From assembly GCA_017999835.1 (NCBI GenBank), contig JAGNLA010000025.1:1-17605 (forward strand): a DNA stretch of 17,605 bases, given 5' to 3'. Numbering within the stretch: position 1 is the stretch's first letter; every line of letters begins with the position of its first letter. A model generated the notes under the pieces. The model saw only the letters and a list, made by a program, of their open reading frames with translations. It was not told the DNA's origin and ran no database searches. The translations under genes were made by a program, and so were the position numbers. Positions 1 to 7,735 of the stretch are shown here, piece by piece. The stretch is from Caldisericia bacterium. GTDB lineage: Bacteria; Caldisericota; Caldisericia; JAAYUI01.

Positions 1-290
1 ATATTCATGCTATATTATAGAAGGAGTTTAGGAGACAGGCTGATTATCTAGCCTAAGCCCGTAAAAAATATCATTGCCTCTGGAGGACTCATGCAATCTT
101 AATCTCCCCATGGATTTTTTGAAAAAAATCTTTGTCTTTTATTGATCTCAAAAAATATCCTCAGGTCTTGCTTAGTTTAGATTGAAATGCCATTACAAAA
201 CTGTTGCAAAGTTCACATTTATTTTTTAGAATCAGTTTGTGAATTAACATTTACTCAACAATATCTAAAACATTCATTTAAGATGAGAGA
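1..290. other. Gene-free upstream region
   Basis: I see no convincing gene here. A short open stretch in frame 1 runs off the left edge and stops at 49-51; it is too short to identify but could be the tail of an upstream gene. Small structures are visible: AGGCT/AGCCT arms around 38-55, and an A/T-only-type hairpin GATTTTTT/AAAAAATC near 113-130 followed by a T-rich run, which could end an upstream transcript. A weak TTCACA/TGTGAA inverted repeat lies near 211-242. I recognise no known riboswitch or structured RNA family. Confidence 0.5.
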
Positions 291-318
291 TTGACAAACG
301 TCAAATAAGAATTAGAAT
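291..318 (+). promoter_or_regulatory. Sigma70-like promoter of the propeller protein gene
   Basis: TTGACA at 291-296 matches the -35 consensus perfectly. A 16-nt spacer leads to TAGAAT at 313-318, close to the -10 consensus. Transcription would start near 325 and give a 5' leader of about 40 nt containing the GGAGG ribosome binding site at 358-362. Inferred from sequence only. Confidence 0.65.
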
Positions 319-367
319 TCCAATTTGGTAACATGAGATTATTATGCGTTTGTTTTTGGAGGTTGTG

Positions 368-3300
368 ATGAAACAGTTCAGAATTATGATTTCAGTTTTC
401 CTGCTTTTTGCATCTGTCACGTTCGCGCCGGCAGCTGAGCCTGCCAATGCTCTTGTTGGCTGGGTTGGGGCAAATAAATTGCAGTACGATCCTGTAAGTG
501 GATTAAATGCAAGAGTGTCCTATACAAATGGATATTCAATTGAAACATCAATGGCTATTGATACAAATGGTTATCCGCATTTAGTTTGGAGTGACCGTTC
601 GACTGGCGTTGATCAAACCTATTACGTTAGGTGGCAAGGAACGCAGTGGGTTGTTGCTGATGGTACAGCGTTTACAGGCAACAATGCCAATGTTAGCAAT
701 AGTGGTTATAATTCTTCTGATCCTGTTCTTGTGCTTGATTCGTCAAATAACCCACACATTGCTTGGAGTGATCATATTGGAGCTAATGATGAGATAGTGT
801 ATGTGAAATGGAATGGTACAAACTGGGTCAACATAAGTGGATCCGTGTATAATGGACTTAACGCTTCTGTTAGCAATAATAACGGTGGTTCATATTTTGC
901 AAATCTCGTTCTCGATAAAAATGGGTATCCTTGTCTTGCGTGGTCAGACAATACACCAGGAAATGGAGAGATTTTTTATGTACATTGGAGTGGTTCATCT
1001 TGGATTACTGCAAATGGTAGTGCTTATGATGGGCAAAATGGCAACATTACTCAAAATACTTCCAGTTCATTAATATGTTCTTTAAAACTTGATTCAAATG
1101 ATAATCCATCAATAGCTTGGGAAGATCGGTTTTCAGGAACATTTGACGTTTACTATATCCATTATAACAATATTTTAGGTCAGTGGCAAAATGCACTTGG
1201 TCAAACTTACCCAGCAAACCCCTGTCTTGTCAGTCAAGCTGACGGCAGAGATTCTGGACTGCCCTGCTTAATGTTTGATAACTCTGGCTATCCCTGCATT
1301 TCATGGCAAGATAACAACACTCCAAGTGGCAATTCCAACATCTTTTTTGTCAGATGGAACGGTAGTTCATGGGTAAATGCAAATGGGCAGATTTTCCCAA
1401 CTAACTCAGCTAACGTAAGCAACAGCAACAGCGGATCAGGAAGTTCATCTCTTTATATTTTCAACAATAATCCAGTGCTGGCTTGGCATGATTATTCGTC
1501 TGGAAACAGTGAAATATTTTTAGTTAAATGGAGTGGGGCAAGTTGGGTTAATTACTCTGGAGATGCTTATGCTGGTAATAATGCCAATGTAAGCAATGAT
1601 AACGGTTTATCTTATGCGCCTATTGTTATATTGAATAATCTAGGAAGTCCTATGTTAGCCTGGGAAGATGATACAGTTGGCAATTCAGAAGTTTATTTTG
1701 TACAGTTTGCCAACTCTTTTGACGGGACTTTTGACATTTCCAAATCAGTTGACACAGATGGCGACAGCGATTTCACCGACTCCGGCACAACTGTCGATGC
1801 CGGTAGTACGTTGGACTACAGGATCAACTGGCAGTTCAACCCGGGTCAGGATCCGCTTGAAGATCCATATCTTTACGACACCATCCCTGACGGAACCACC
1901 TACGTTGCCGGCTCTGCCTCACCGACAGCAAACATTGAATACTCGCTTGACGGCGGACTGACGTGGACTGCAGGAGAACCGCCAGACGGTTCACCTGCCG
2001 GAACAATGCTTCGCTGGGATTTGTCATCCCTTTGGGTCGGCGCAGCCGGTTTACCCTACATCGGTTCAGCAGCCACCCAACCGATGGATATAAATGTGAG
2101 TAGAAACGTTGGAACAGACAACAGCTACGTTGGCGGAGTTCAAGTGAAAGTAGATAACCTTGGAAACCAACATATTTGCTGGTCGGATAACACATTTGGC
2201 AATGGAGACATATTCTACATCAAATGGAATCCTGTTATATCGAATTGGGTGTGTGCTGATGGGGCGGTCTACTTACCTGGAACGAATGGTAAACAGAATG
2301 TCAGCCGTAATAATGGCCAGTCAGGCCAACCAAGATTGGTTCTGGATAAGAATAACAATGCAACTATTACTTGGATGGATGACAGCTATGCCGGAATGAG
2401 CTGGGAGATTCTGTGTGTCAGATGGGATTCTTTTGAAAATGACTGGGTTTGTGCCAATGGGAATTTGTATGTACCACTTGCAAATACAGGCGAAAATGTA
2501 AGCAGGAATAACCATCAGTCTAGAAATCCTCAAGTAGAGCTTGATAGTATTGGAAACCCAAACATTGCTTGGAATGACGGTCACAACAGTTCCAGTGAAA
2601 ACGATGTTTATTTCGTCAAGTGGGATACGTCTAAAAACGACTGGGTAGGAGTAGATGGCTCGAATTATGTTCCAGATTCTAATGGAAGTCATATCGTCAC
2701 AAATACCACGATTGACAATGACTTCGAGAGTCTTGCTGTTGATATAAATAATAACCCACATTTGACATGGAATAACGTGATGGGTTCACCCCGCAACAAC
2801 ATCAGTTATGTCAGATACCAGCCTGGAGTAGGTTGGGTTTGTGCTGATGGTTCGCTTTATACGCCAGCTAACAATTCCCAGTTCATTAATACATTAAACG
2901 AAAACTCATATTATTCTTGCGTAACAACTGACAAGAATGGATTTCCACATATTGCATGGTGTCAATCCAAAACGAGTGGATGGGGGTTGTCCCCAACATT
3001 TGACATCAACTATATTGAATGGGATGGCAATAATTCGAAATGGGTAAATGTTGACGGATCAGACTATATTCCTTCCAACTTTGCAGATGTTTGTAACGTT
3101 AGTAACAATTCAGATGCCTCCCTTCACCCGATTCTGAGACTTGATCCTAGCGGTTTACCAAATATTGTCTGGGAAGACTTTTCTTATAGCGCAGGTGATG
3201 TTTTTTATGTCAGATGGAACGAGGCTCTTGGGCGGTGGGTTACTGTAAATGGGTCCACCTACAATGGAGCTATAAACGGGTTTGCAAACGTATCCAACAA

Positions 3301-5983
3301 TGCTAGTGTTGATAAGTACCCTTTCTTGGATATTGATAGCATAGGGGAACCCAATATTATCTGGATGGATAGAAGATTGCCTCAGATGGAGGCAATGTTT
3401 GTCCACAGAGCTTCCGACTCTCTTCCCTTCATGTTCTCGGTTCAGGTTGACAGTCCACCAACCACACTGGCTTTCTGCAACACAGCTACGTTCCGTCACA
3501 GGTGGGACAGTGGAAAGGCGTTGGAAAGCAACGAAGTCTGTAACACAATAGATTATGATTTCACAGGGACATTCACTCTTGAAAAGGGTGTTGATGCAAA
3601 TAGCGATGGCAAGTACATCGACAATGGAGCAACGGTTAATCCAGGTACAAACCTTGGTTACAGGATAGACTGGACTTTTACAAATCCAAACAACGACCCA
3701 CTCTTTAGCGCATATGTTAACGACCAGATTCCTCCAGGAACCAAGTACATTGCGGGTTCAGCCACTCAAGACGGTCTCTCACACTCACTTGACGGTGGCG
3801 TAACCTGGATTGCCGGCGAACCACCAGATGGTGCGCTTCCAGGAACTAGGCTTCGCTGGGGATCGCTGACAACCGGCTGGGTCGGCGCGGCAAACTCCCG
3901 TTACAATGGAGCAAACGTTCTGCAACCGTACGACATCAACGTCACAAAAGGACAGATGGGTTCATCTTACCCGACGGTGGCTGTTGACAGTCACAATAGG
4001 CCTCATATGGTTTGGCTGGGTTACAATACTTCAACTTGGCAACCTGATATTTTCTACGGCAAATGGGATGGTACCCAGTGGGTAAATGCTGCCGGATTGT
4101 CATTAACCTATGCAAATTCCAACATAACAAATGATAATCTGTGGGAATACAATGTTACACTGGTTCTTGATGAAAACGACATGCCAAACATCGCCTGGGA
4201 TACCGAGAATGGCTCTTCTAGAAAAATTGCCTTCACAAAATGGGATGGTACCCAATGGGTGAATGCAGACGGTACCCCGTATTCATATGCTGGCTCCTCG
4301 GTTACTGATCCTGGTGACAGTGCTTCTTACCCATCTATTGATACTGACTCAAACAACAGGCCTTGCCTCTCATGGGTCAGCAGCGGTGCAAGTGATCTTA
4401 TCAAGTTTGCCAGATGGAATGGCTCAAACTGGGTGACAGTGCAGGGTGCCAATGTTACAGCCTCAAATGGCCTCTTGACCCCAAGTTGCACAAATTATCA
4501 ATATGCTCCAAACCTCAAGATGAACTCGCAGGACAATCCGTGTATAGCCTGGCAGGAATTCGATATTAACACATACATCACTCAAATCATGTACGGATCA
4601 TGGAATGGTTCAGCATGGGTCAACACAAGCGGTCAGGCTTACTCTTTCGACAACTGGAATGTCAGCCACCTGCCAGGATCGTCATATGTTCCTTCTCTCC
4701 AGATTGACAGCATGGACAGACCGTGCATAGCCTGGGAGTACTCATTCAACTGGGACTATGACATTTATTGCATCAGGTGGGATGGCACAAAGTGGACAGA
4801 CGCCTCTGGCGCAACCTACAATCCTGGGACAAACGGAAACGTAAGCTACCCTTCAAACATGTCAATCACCCCAGATCTGGAACTTGACCCAAGCGGCAAC
4901 CCATGCCTGTCATGGATTGACAATGGAACTGGAACTGATCAGGCTTATTTTGTCAGATGGAATGGCACAAACTGGACAACAGCAGATGGTCATATTTCGG
5001 ATGCAACAAATCCAAACGTCAGCAACGCTCCAAGCCACATATATGACCCAAGCCTTGCCATCGACTCAAACGGCAATCCCCACATGGTCTGGAGCGGCAT
5101 GGCAAATCTCAACCCTGAAGGCCCAAGGGACATCATCTATGTAACTTTCGAACCAGGCAGAAAAACCCTGTATTTTGGTGTCAAAGTCGACAATCCATTC
5201 ACAAACATGAATTTCTCTCCAATATGCAACATCGCAACTTTCAACCATGTGTTTGACAAAGGTGTTCAAGTAGTTTCAAATTCGGCGTGCGTTGTTCTGA
5301 AATCAGAAAAAGTAGAAAATTCAAACCTTGTAGTCAGAAAAGTTGCAAAATCCATGCAATACAACCCAACTGACACCTTTGAGTTCAAAATAACAGTCAC
5401 CAACACCGGAAACCTGGAAGCCCTAGACGTCGTGCTTGTCGACAACTTCCCCAAAGAGTTTGTCTTCGCAAGCTCTTTGCCATCAGGTCTGGTTGGACTC
5501 AGCGGTGTTAAGTTTGCAATTGGCAAGCTTGCGCCAAAAGCGTCAGAAACATTCAGCCTGAAGTTCAAGCTCTCCTCAAAGATCACCATCGATGACTGCA
5601 TTCTTGCCACCAATGAGGCTATTGCGACGTCGACCACCCAGGTTGTAAAAGACACTGCTATAATAAGGATCTGTAACCCAGCAACCCCTGACCCGTTGTC
5701 ACTGGAAATCATCTGGCAAGGCATTGACGTAAAGACAAGCATTGGAAAGACAAGCGTTCCAGTCGCACTCAACATCAAGCCGCACGGTGGCACTTCACCT
5801 TATGATGTAACAATTGACTGGGGCGACGGCACAACAACCAAGATCTCAAGCAAAAACAAAGAGAACAGGCTGCCGGAGGTTTCAAAGCAATACGAAAAAC
5901 CAGGCGAATACACTGTAACAATCAAGTGTGTAGACAGCTATGGAGCAACAAGGATTGTGACCAGGAAGATAAGAATTGAATAA
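368..5983 (+). CDS. Giant secreted triple beta-propeller / DUF11 / PKD protein
   Basis: An exported 1871-residue protein of unknown specific role, probably a surface or extracellular adhesion or ligand-binding protein. The start at 368 is preferred over the in-frame ATG at 344 because GGAGG (358-362) sits 5 nt before it and it opens directly into a signal peptide (basic MKQFR, then hydrophobic to about residue 20, then AxA-type sites). Visible order: signal peptide 1-~25; seven repeats 32-450; DUF11-like module ~451-555; seven repeats 556-1018; a Cys-containing linker; DUF11-like module ~1065-1170; seven repeats 1171-1594; a second Cys-containing linker; DUF11 domain ~1650-1770 (KITVTNTGNLEALDVVLVDN); PKD domain ~1776-1871 with DWGDGTT. 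Each repeat has the core LDxxGNPxIAWxD, then YVxWNGxxWVNADGS and NANVSN. No sortase motif or C-terminal membrane anchor is seen. No neighbouring gene shares its strand closely, so it looks monocistronic, bounded by the promoter at 291 and the hairpin at 6013. Propeller and domain names are from pattern recognition; the ligand is unknown. Confidence 0.9.
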   Translation: MKQFRIMISVFLLFASVTFAPAAEPANALVGWVGANKLQYDPVSGLNARVSYTNGYSIETSMAIDTNGYPHLVWSDRSTGVDQTYYVRWQGTQWVVADGTAFTGNNANVSNSGYNSSDPVLVLDSSNNPHIAWSDHIGANDEIVYVKWNGTNWVNISGSVYNGLNASVSNNNGGSYFANLVLDKNGYPCLAWSDNTPGNGEIFYVHWSGSSWITANGSAYDGQNGNITQNTSSSLICSLKLDSNDNPSIAWEDRFSGTFDVYYIHYNNILGQWQNALGQTYPANPCLVSQADGRDSGLPCLMFDNSGYPCISWQDNNTPSGNSNIFFVRWNGSSWVNANGQIFPTNSANVSNSNSGSGSSSLYIFNNNPVLAWHDYSSGNSEIFLVKWSGASWVNYSGDAYAGNNANVSNDNGLSYAPIVILNNLGSPMLAWEDDTVGNSEVYFVQFANSFDGTFDISKSVDTDGDSDFTDSGTTVDAGSTLDYRINWQFNPGQDPLEDPYLYDTIPDGTTYVAGSASPTANIEYSLDGGLTWTAGEPPDGSPAGTMLRWDLSSLWVGAAGLPYIGSAATQPMDINVSRNVGTDNSYVGGVQVKVDNLGNQHICWSDNTFGNGDIFYIKWNPVISNWVCADGAVYLPGTNGKQNVSRNNGQSGQPRLVLDKNNNATITWMDDSYAGMSWEILCVRWDSFENDWVCANGNLYVPLANTGENVSRNNHQSRNPQVELDSIGNPNIAWNDGHNSSSENDVYFVKWDTSKNDWVGVDGSNYVPDSNGSHIVTNTTIDNDFESLAVDINNNPHLTWNNVMGSPRNNISYVRYQPGVGWVCADGSLYTPANNSQFINTLNENSYYSCVTTDKNGFPHIAWCQSKTSGWGLSPTFDINYIEWDGNNSKWVNVDGSDYIPSNFADVCNVSNNSDASLHPILRLDPSGLPNIVWEDFSYSAGDVFYVRWNEALGRWVTVNGSTYNGAINGFANVSNNASVDKYPFLDIDSIGEPNIIWMDRRLPQMEAMFVHRASDSLPFMFSVQVDSPPTTLAFCNTATFRHRWDSGKALESNEVCNTIDYDFTGTFTLEKGVDANSDGKYIDNGATVNPGTNLGYRIDWTFTNPNNDPLFSAYVNDQIPPGTKYIAGSATQDGLSHSLDGGVTWIAGEPPDGALPGTRLRWGSLTTGWVGAANSRYNGANVLQPYDINVTKGQMGSSYPTVAVDSHNRPHMVWLGYNTSTWQPDIFYGKWDGTQWVNAAGLSLTYANSNITNDNLWEYNVTLVLDENDMPNIAWDTENGSSRKIAFTKWDGTQWVNADGTPYSYAGSSVTDPGDSASYPSIDTDSNNRPCLSWVSSGASDLIKFARWNGSNWVTVQGANVTASNGLLTPSCTNYQYAPNLKMNSQDNPCIAWQEFDINTYITQIMYGSWNGSAWVNTSGQAYSFDNWNVSHLPGSSYVPSLQIDSMDRPCIAWEYSFNWDYDIYCIRWDGTKWTDASGATYNPGTNGNVSYPSNMSITPDLELDPSGNPCLSWIDNGTGTDQAYFVRWNGTNWTTADGHISDATNPNVSNAPSHIYDPSLAIDSNGNPHMVWSGMANLNPEGPRDIIYVTFEPGRKTLYFGVKVDNPFTNMNFSPICNIATFNHVFDKGVQVVSNSACVVLKSEKVENSNLVVRKVAKSMQYNPTDTFEFKITVTNTGNLEALDVVLVDNFPKEFVFASSLPSGLVGLSGVKFAIGKLAPKASETFSLKFKLSSKITIDDCILATNEAIATSTTQVVKDTAIIRICNPATPDPLSLEIIWQGIDVKTSIGKTSVPVALNIKPHGGTSPYDVTIDWGDGTTTKISSKNKENRLPEVSKQYEKPGEYTVTIKCVDSYGATRIVTRKIRIE
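461..1717 (+). repeat. Propeller 1: seven ~60-residue repeats
   Basis: This encodes residues ~32-450. Seven consecutive copies carry the cores YPHLVWSD, NPHIAWSD, YPCLAWSD, NPSIAWED, YPCISWQD, NPVLAWHD and SPMLAWED. Each of the first six ends in the WVNADGxxY...NANVSN part. The seventh stops after its YFVQF strand, and the missing outer part is found at the beginning of the group (WVGANKLQY...NARVS). This is the classical velcro closure of a circular propeller. Codons here are notably T/A-ending. Confidence 0.8.
1718..2032 (+). repeat. DUF11-like module 1 between propellers
   Basis: Residues ~451-555. It begins GTFDISKSVDTDGDSDFTDSG, an Asp-rich stretch that resembles a Ca-binding loop, and continues with LDYRINWQF, YDTIPDGTTYVAGSA and SLDGGLTWTAGEPPDG. 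Nearly the same sequence recurs at 3559-3877. The family resemblance is to the DUF11/conserved-repeat Ig-like domains of surface proteins. Codons are strikingly C-ending compared with the flanking propeller regions. Confidence 0.65.
2033..3421 (+). repeat. Propeller 2: seven ~65-residue repeats
   Basis: Residues ~556-1018. It opens with the velcro segment WVGAAGLPY...DINVSR. Seven cores follow: NQHICWSD, NATITWMD, NPNIAWND, NPHLTWNN, FPHIAWCQ, LPNIVWED and EPNIIWMD. Repeats are slightly longer than in propeller 1 because of inserts before the WVCADGS strand and longer outer loops (for example LPGTNGKQNVSRNNG). The seventh again lacks the outer strand. It is followed by FSVQVDSPPTTLAFC, a linker that recurs after propeller 3 as FGVKVDNPFTNMNFS. 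Confidence 0.8.
3559..3877 (+). repeat. DUF11-like module 2
   Basis: Residues ~1065-1170. It is a diverged copy of module 1: FTLEKGVDANSDGKYIDNG, LGYRIDWTF, VNDQIPPGTKYIAGSA, SLDGGVTWIAGEPPDG and RLRWGS align one for one with the first copy. The Asp/Asn-rich opening (DANSDGKYIDNG) keeps alternate acidic positions, which suggests a Ca site. Confidence 0.65.
3878..5149 (+). repeat. Propeller 3: seven ~60-residue repeats
   Basis: Residues ~1171-1594. The velcro segment WVGAANSRY...DINVTK opens the group. Cores are RPHMVWLG, MPNIAWDT, RPCLSWVS, NPCIAWQE, RPCIAWEY, NPCLSWID and NPHMVWSG. The final repeat again lacks the outer strand and leads into YFGVKVDNPF. Codons are more often C-ending toward the 3' end than in propeller 1. 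Confidence 0.8.
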
Positions 5984-6012
5984 AAGTTTCAATTAGCCAA
6001 ATAAAGTCATTC

Positions 6013-6049
6013 ATTACTACTGCCAGGCGTTATGCCTGGCAGTAGTAAT
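6013..6049. terminator. Perfect 16-bp hairpin after the propeller gene
   Basis: ATTACTACTGCCAGGC (6013-6028) pairs perfectly with GCCTGGCAGTAGTAAT (6034-6049) around the loop GTTAT. It sits 29 nt after the stop codon. The tail has only a short T run (AATTT), so it is a less than canonical intrinsic terminator. It could also be an mRNA-end stabiliser or a REP-like element. Confidence 0.6.
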
Positions 6050-6355
6050 TTGGAAGACAATGATGCTAGCAAACCCGTATAGAACCCCCATGTGTGTGTA
6101 TGAATTGTGCAATAAGCGTTGCTTTGGGTCGATGGAACATCGCACAGTCAAAACAGTTGAAATTGCACAAAGATATTGCGGGATGATTTTGCGTAAAATC
6201 TCCGATGAAAAGTCAGGATATGAAAAAGTGTACCTAGAATAATCTATGGTGAATTGCGATGTGTTTGATAGTGGTAAAAAGCTGAAGATAAAGCGCTGTT
6301 GTGAAAAGAAATTATCTGCACAATATCTTTTTGGATGAAGCATAAGCCGATTTGC
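6050..6355. other. Intergenic region, no supported gene
   Basis: About 300 nt separates the hairpin from the next promoter. A 60-codon open frame at 6060-6242 has a weak GGAAG upstream, but its Cys/Arg-rich product resembles nothing I know and it has no coding-like neighbour context. AAAGATATTG near 6171 is complementary to CAATATCTTT near 6321, possibly by chance. I see no RNA gene or operator that I can defend. Confidence 0.4.
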
Positions 6356-6385
6356 TTGACTAAAACCAGTTACAATTGCTATCAT
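6356..6385 (+). promoter_or_regulatory. Promoter of the HEAT-methyltransferase-acetyltransferase operon
   Basis: TTGACT (6356-6361), an 18-nt spacer and TATCAT (6380-6385). The predicted start point is at or one base before the ATG at 6392, so the transcript would have essentially no leader. This agrees with the absence of a Shine-Dalgarno sequence before that ATG. Confidence 0.5.
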
Positions 6386-6391
6386 CAAACA

Positions 6392-6922
6392 ATGCTGACT
6401 GAAATTATCAAAGAAAAACTAAAACCAAAAGAGAAAACTCAGAAATTGGCTGAGTATCTAAGAGTTGAGCCCAAGGCTTTCGATGAATTGCTTGAGCTGT
6501 GGAACTCTGCAAAGGACGCCGAAAAAGGCACGCTGCTTTCTGCAGTCACGCTGATTGTGTCGGAAAATCCTGAGTTTGCAGGAGACCATCTGGATTTTAT
6601 CATCGCCCAGCTTGGCCACAAAGCGCCAAGGGTCAAGTGGGAGGCTGCAGAGATTGTCGGCCACGCCTCAAAAGTTTTCCCAGACAAGGTTCTGTCTGCC
6701 ATCCCGGCATTGCTTGAAAACACAAGCTTTGACGGCACAGTTGTGCGCTGGAGCGCCGCCTTTGCCCTGTCCGAGATTGTCAAAAACGTGCCTGCGTCAA
6801 GGGTGCAGCTTATCCCTGAGATTGAAAAAATTCTTGAACGAGAAACAAACAACGGCGTGCGTTCGCTTTTTATCAAAAGCGCGCTTAAAGCCGTTGCCAA
6901 AGAAACAAACAAGAGGAAATAA
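6392..6922 (+). CDS. Small HEAT/ARM-repeat protein
   Basis: A 176-residue, all-helical cytosolic protein, probably a protein-protein interaction adaptor; no catalytic motif is visible. After an N-terminal segment (MLTEIIKEKLKPKEKTQ), helical pairs of HEAT type run from ~30 to 170, best seen at KAPRVKWEAAEIVGHASKVF (78-97), TVVRWSAAFALSEIVKNVP (116-134) and NGVRSLFIKSALKAVAKE (154-171). The R/K-W-x-A-A pattern repeats in the first two. The ATG at 6392 is chosen over an upstream in-frame ATG at 6335 because the earlier 19 residues are unlike the rest and overlap the promoter. No SD sequence precedes 6392. It is the first gene of a three-gene unit, with 2 nt to the next gene. A role regulating or scaffolding the methyltransferase is only inference. 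Confidence 0.8.
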   Translation: MLTEIIKEKLKPKEKTQKLAEYLRVEPKAFDELLELWNSAKDAEKGTLLSAVTLIVSENPEFAGDHLDFIIAQLGHKAPRVKWEAAEIVGHASKVFPDKVLSAIPALLENTSFDGTVVRWSAAFALSEIVKNVPASRVQLIPEIEKILERETNNGVRSLFIKSALKAVAKETNKRK

Positions 6923-6924
6923 AA

Positions 6925-7719
6925 ATGAACAAACCATCACAGCACGAGTCTAACCGAAAAGCCTGGAACCAGGGTGCAAAATGGTATGAGGCAAAAATCG
7001 ATGAAACAATAGAATTTCTAAAGTCTGGAAAATCCAGCATCCACCCTGTTGAAAAAGCAAACATTGGCGATTTCTCAAGATTCCAAGGAGCCATTCATCT
7101 TCAATGCGCAAGCGGAATGGACACACTTTCGCTTCTCAACGAAGGCGCCAAAGAAGTCATTGGCATCGACATCAGCGACAACCAGATAGAAAACGCTACA
7201 AAAACCGCAAAAGCTTTGAATGCCAATGCAAGGTTTGTCAGAAGTGACATTTTGGAAGTTCCTCACGAATTTGATGGAACCGCCGACCTGGTTTATACCG
7301 GTCAAGGCGCAATCTGCTGGATCTGGGATTTGAATGCTTGGGGCAAGGTTATTGCCAGGTTGCTTAAAAAAGGCGGTGTTTTCCATGTTCTGGACATGCA
7401 CCCTGCGCTGTCCTTCATCGACATTGATGCCCAGGATTTCAAATGCTCAGGATTATCCTACTTCAATTATGAACTGGAAGAGAAAAACTGGGGAGAAAAC
7501 TACATCGGTGATCTCGGGTTGCCCGAGGATAAGAAAGAATCAAAATTTGAGCGTGCCTGGACAATGGCCGACGTGTTCAATGTGCTGACTGATGCAGGCT
7601 TGCAGGTTACAAAATTTGGCGAACATATCGAGGATTTCTACAACGGTCTACCAAACATGAAACAGGAGATTAAGGATTTGCTGCCCAAAACATTCTCAAT
7701 GATGGCAGTAAAACCATGA
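6925..7719 (+). CDS. Class I SAM-dependent methyltransferase
   Basis: A 264-residue Rossmann-fold methyltransferase, presumably cytosolic and with unknown substrate. Motif I is HLQCASGMDTLSLL (58-71), the HLQC variant found in a broad family of small-molecule methyltransferases. The acidic residue after strand 2 is in VIGIDIS (D82), the adenine-contact region is VRSDIL (105-110), and motif IV-like YTGQGAICWI follows at 124-133. Post-motif KGGVFHVLDMHP (149-160) is also typical. GAGGAAAT just before the ATG is a good ribosome binding site and the gap from the HEAT gene is 2 nt, so the two are likely coupled. The substrate cannot be read from the sequence. The adjoining Vat-like acetyltransferase raises the possibility that both act on xenobiotics or natural products. 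Confidence 0.88.
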   Translation: MNKPSQHESNRKAWNQGAKWYEAKIDETIEFLKSGKSSIHPVEKANIGDFSRFQGAIHLQCASGMDTLSLLNEGAKEVIGIDISDNQIENATKTAKALNANARFVRSDILEVPHEFDGTADLVYTGQGAICWIWDLNAWGKVIARLLKKGGVFHVLDMHPALSFIDIDAQDFKCSGLSYFNYELEEKNWGENYIGDLGLPEDKKESKFERAWTMADVFNVLTDAGLQVTKFGEHIEDFYNGLPNMKQEIKDLLPKTFSMMAVKP

Positions 7720-7735
7720 CAGGATTGGAGTAACT

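Noticed and set aside
461-5149. Periodic nucleotide repeats that could suggest a CRISPR array or tandem satellite
   Set aside because: The period (~180 nt) is in frame and conserved at protein rather than DNA level, so it is a coding repeat.
5266-5793. A 175-codon open frame antisense to the DUF11 region
   Set aside because: It lies wholly opposite a domain with clear DUF11 features and C-rich third positions, which create long antisense frames.
6060-6242. A 60-codon open frame between the hairpin and the HEAT gene
   Set aside because: It has poor SD spacing, an unfamiliar Cys/Arg-rich product and no operon context. It is most likely chance.
7513-7527. Hairpin CTCGGG-TTG-CCCGAG inside the methyltransferase gene
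   Set aside because: It is explained by the codons of an LGLPED stretch, the loop is short and no T run follows; probably coincidental.
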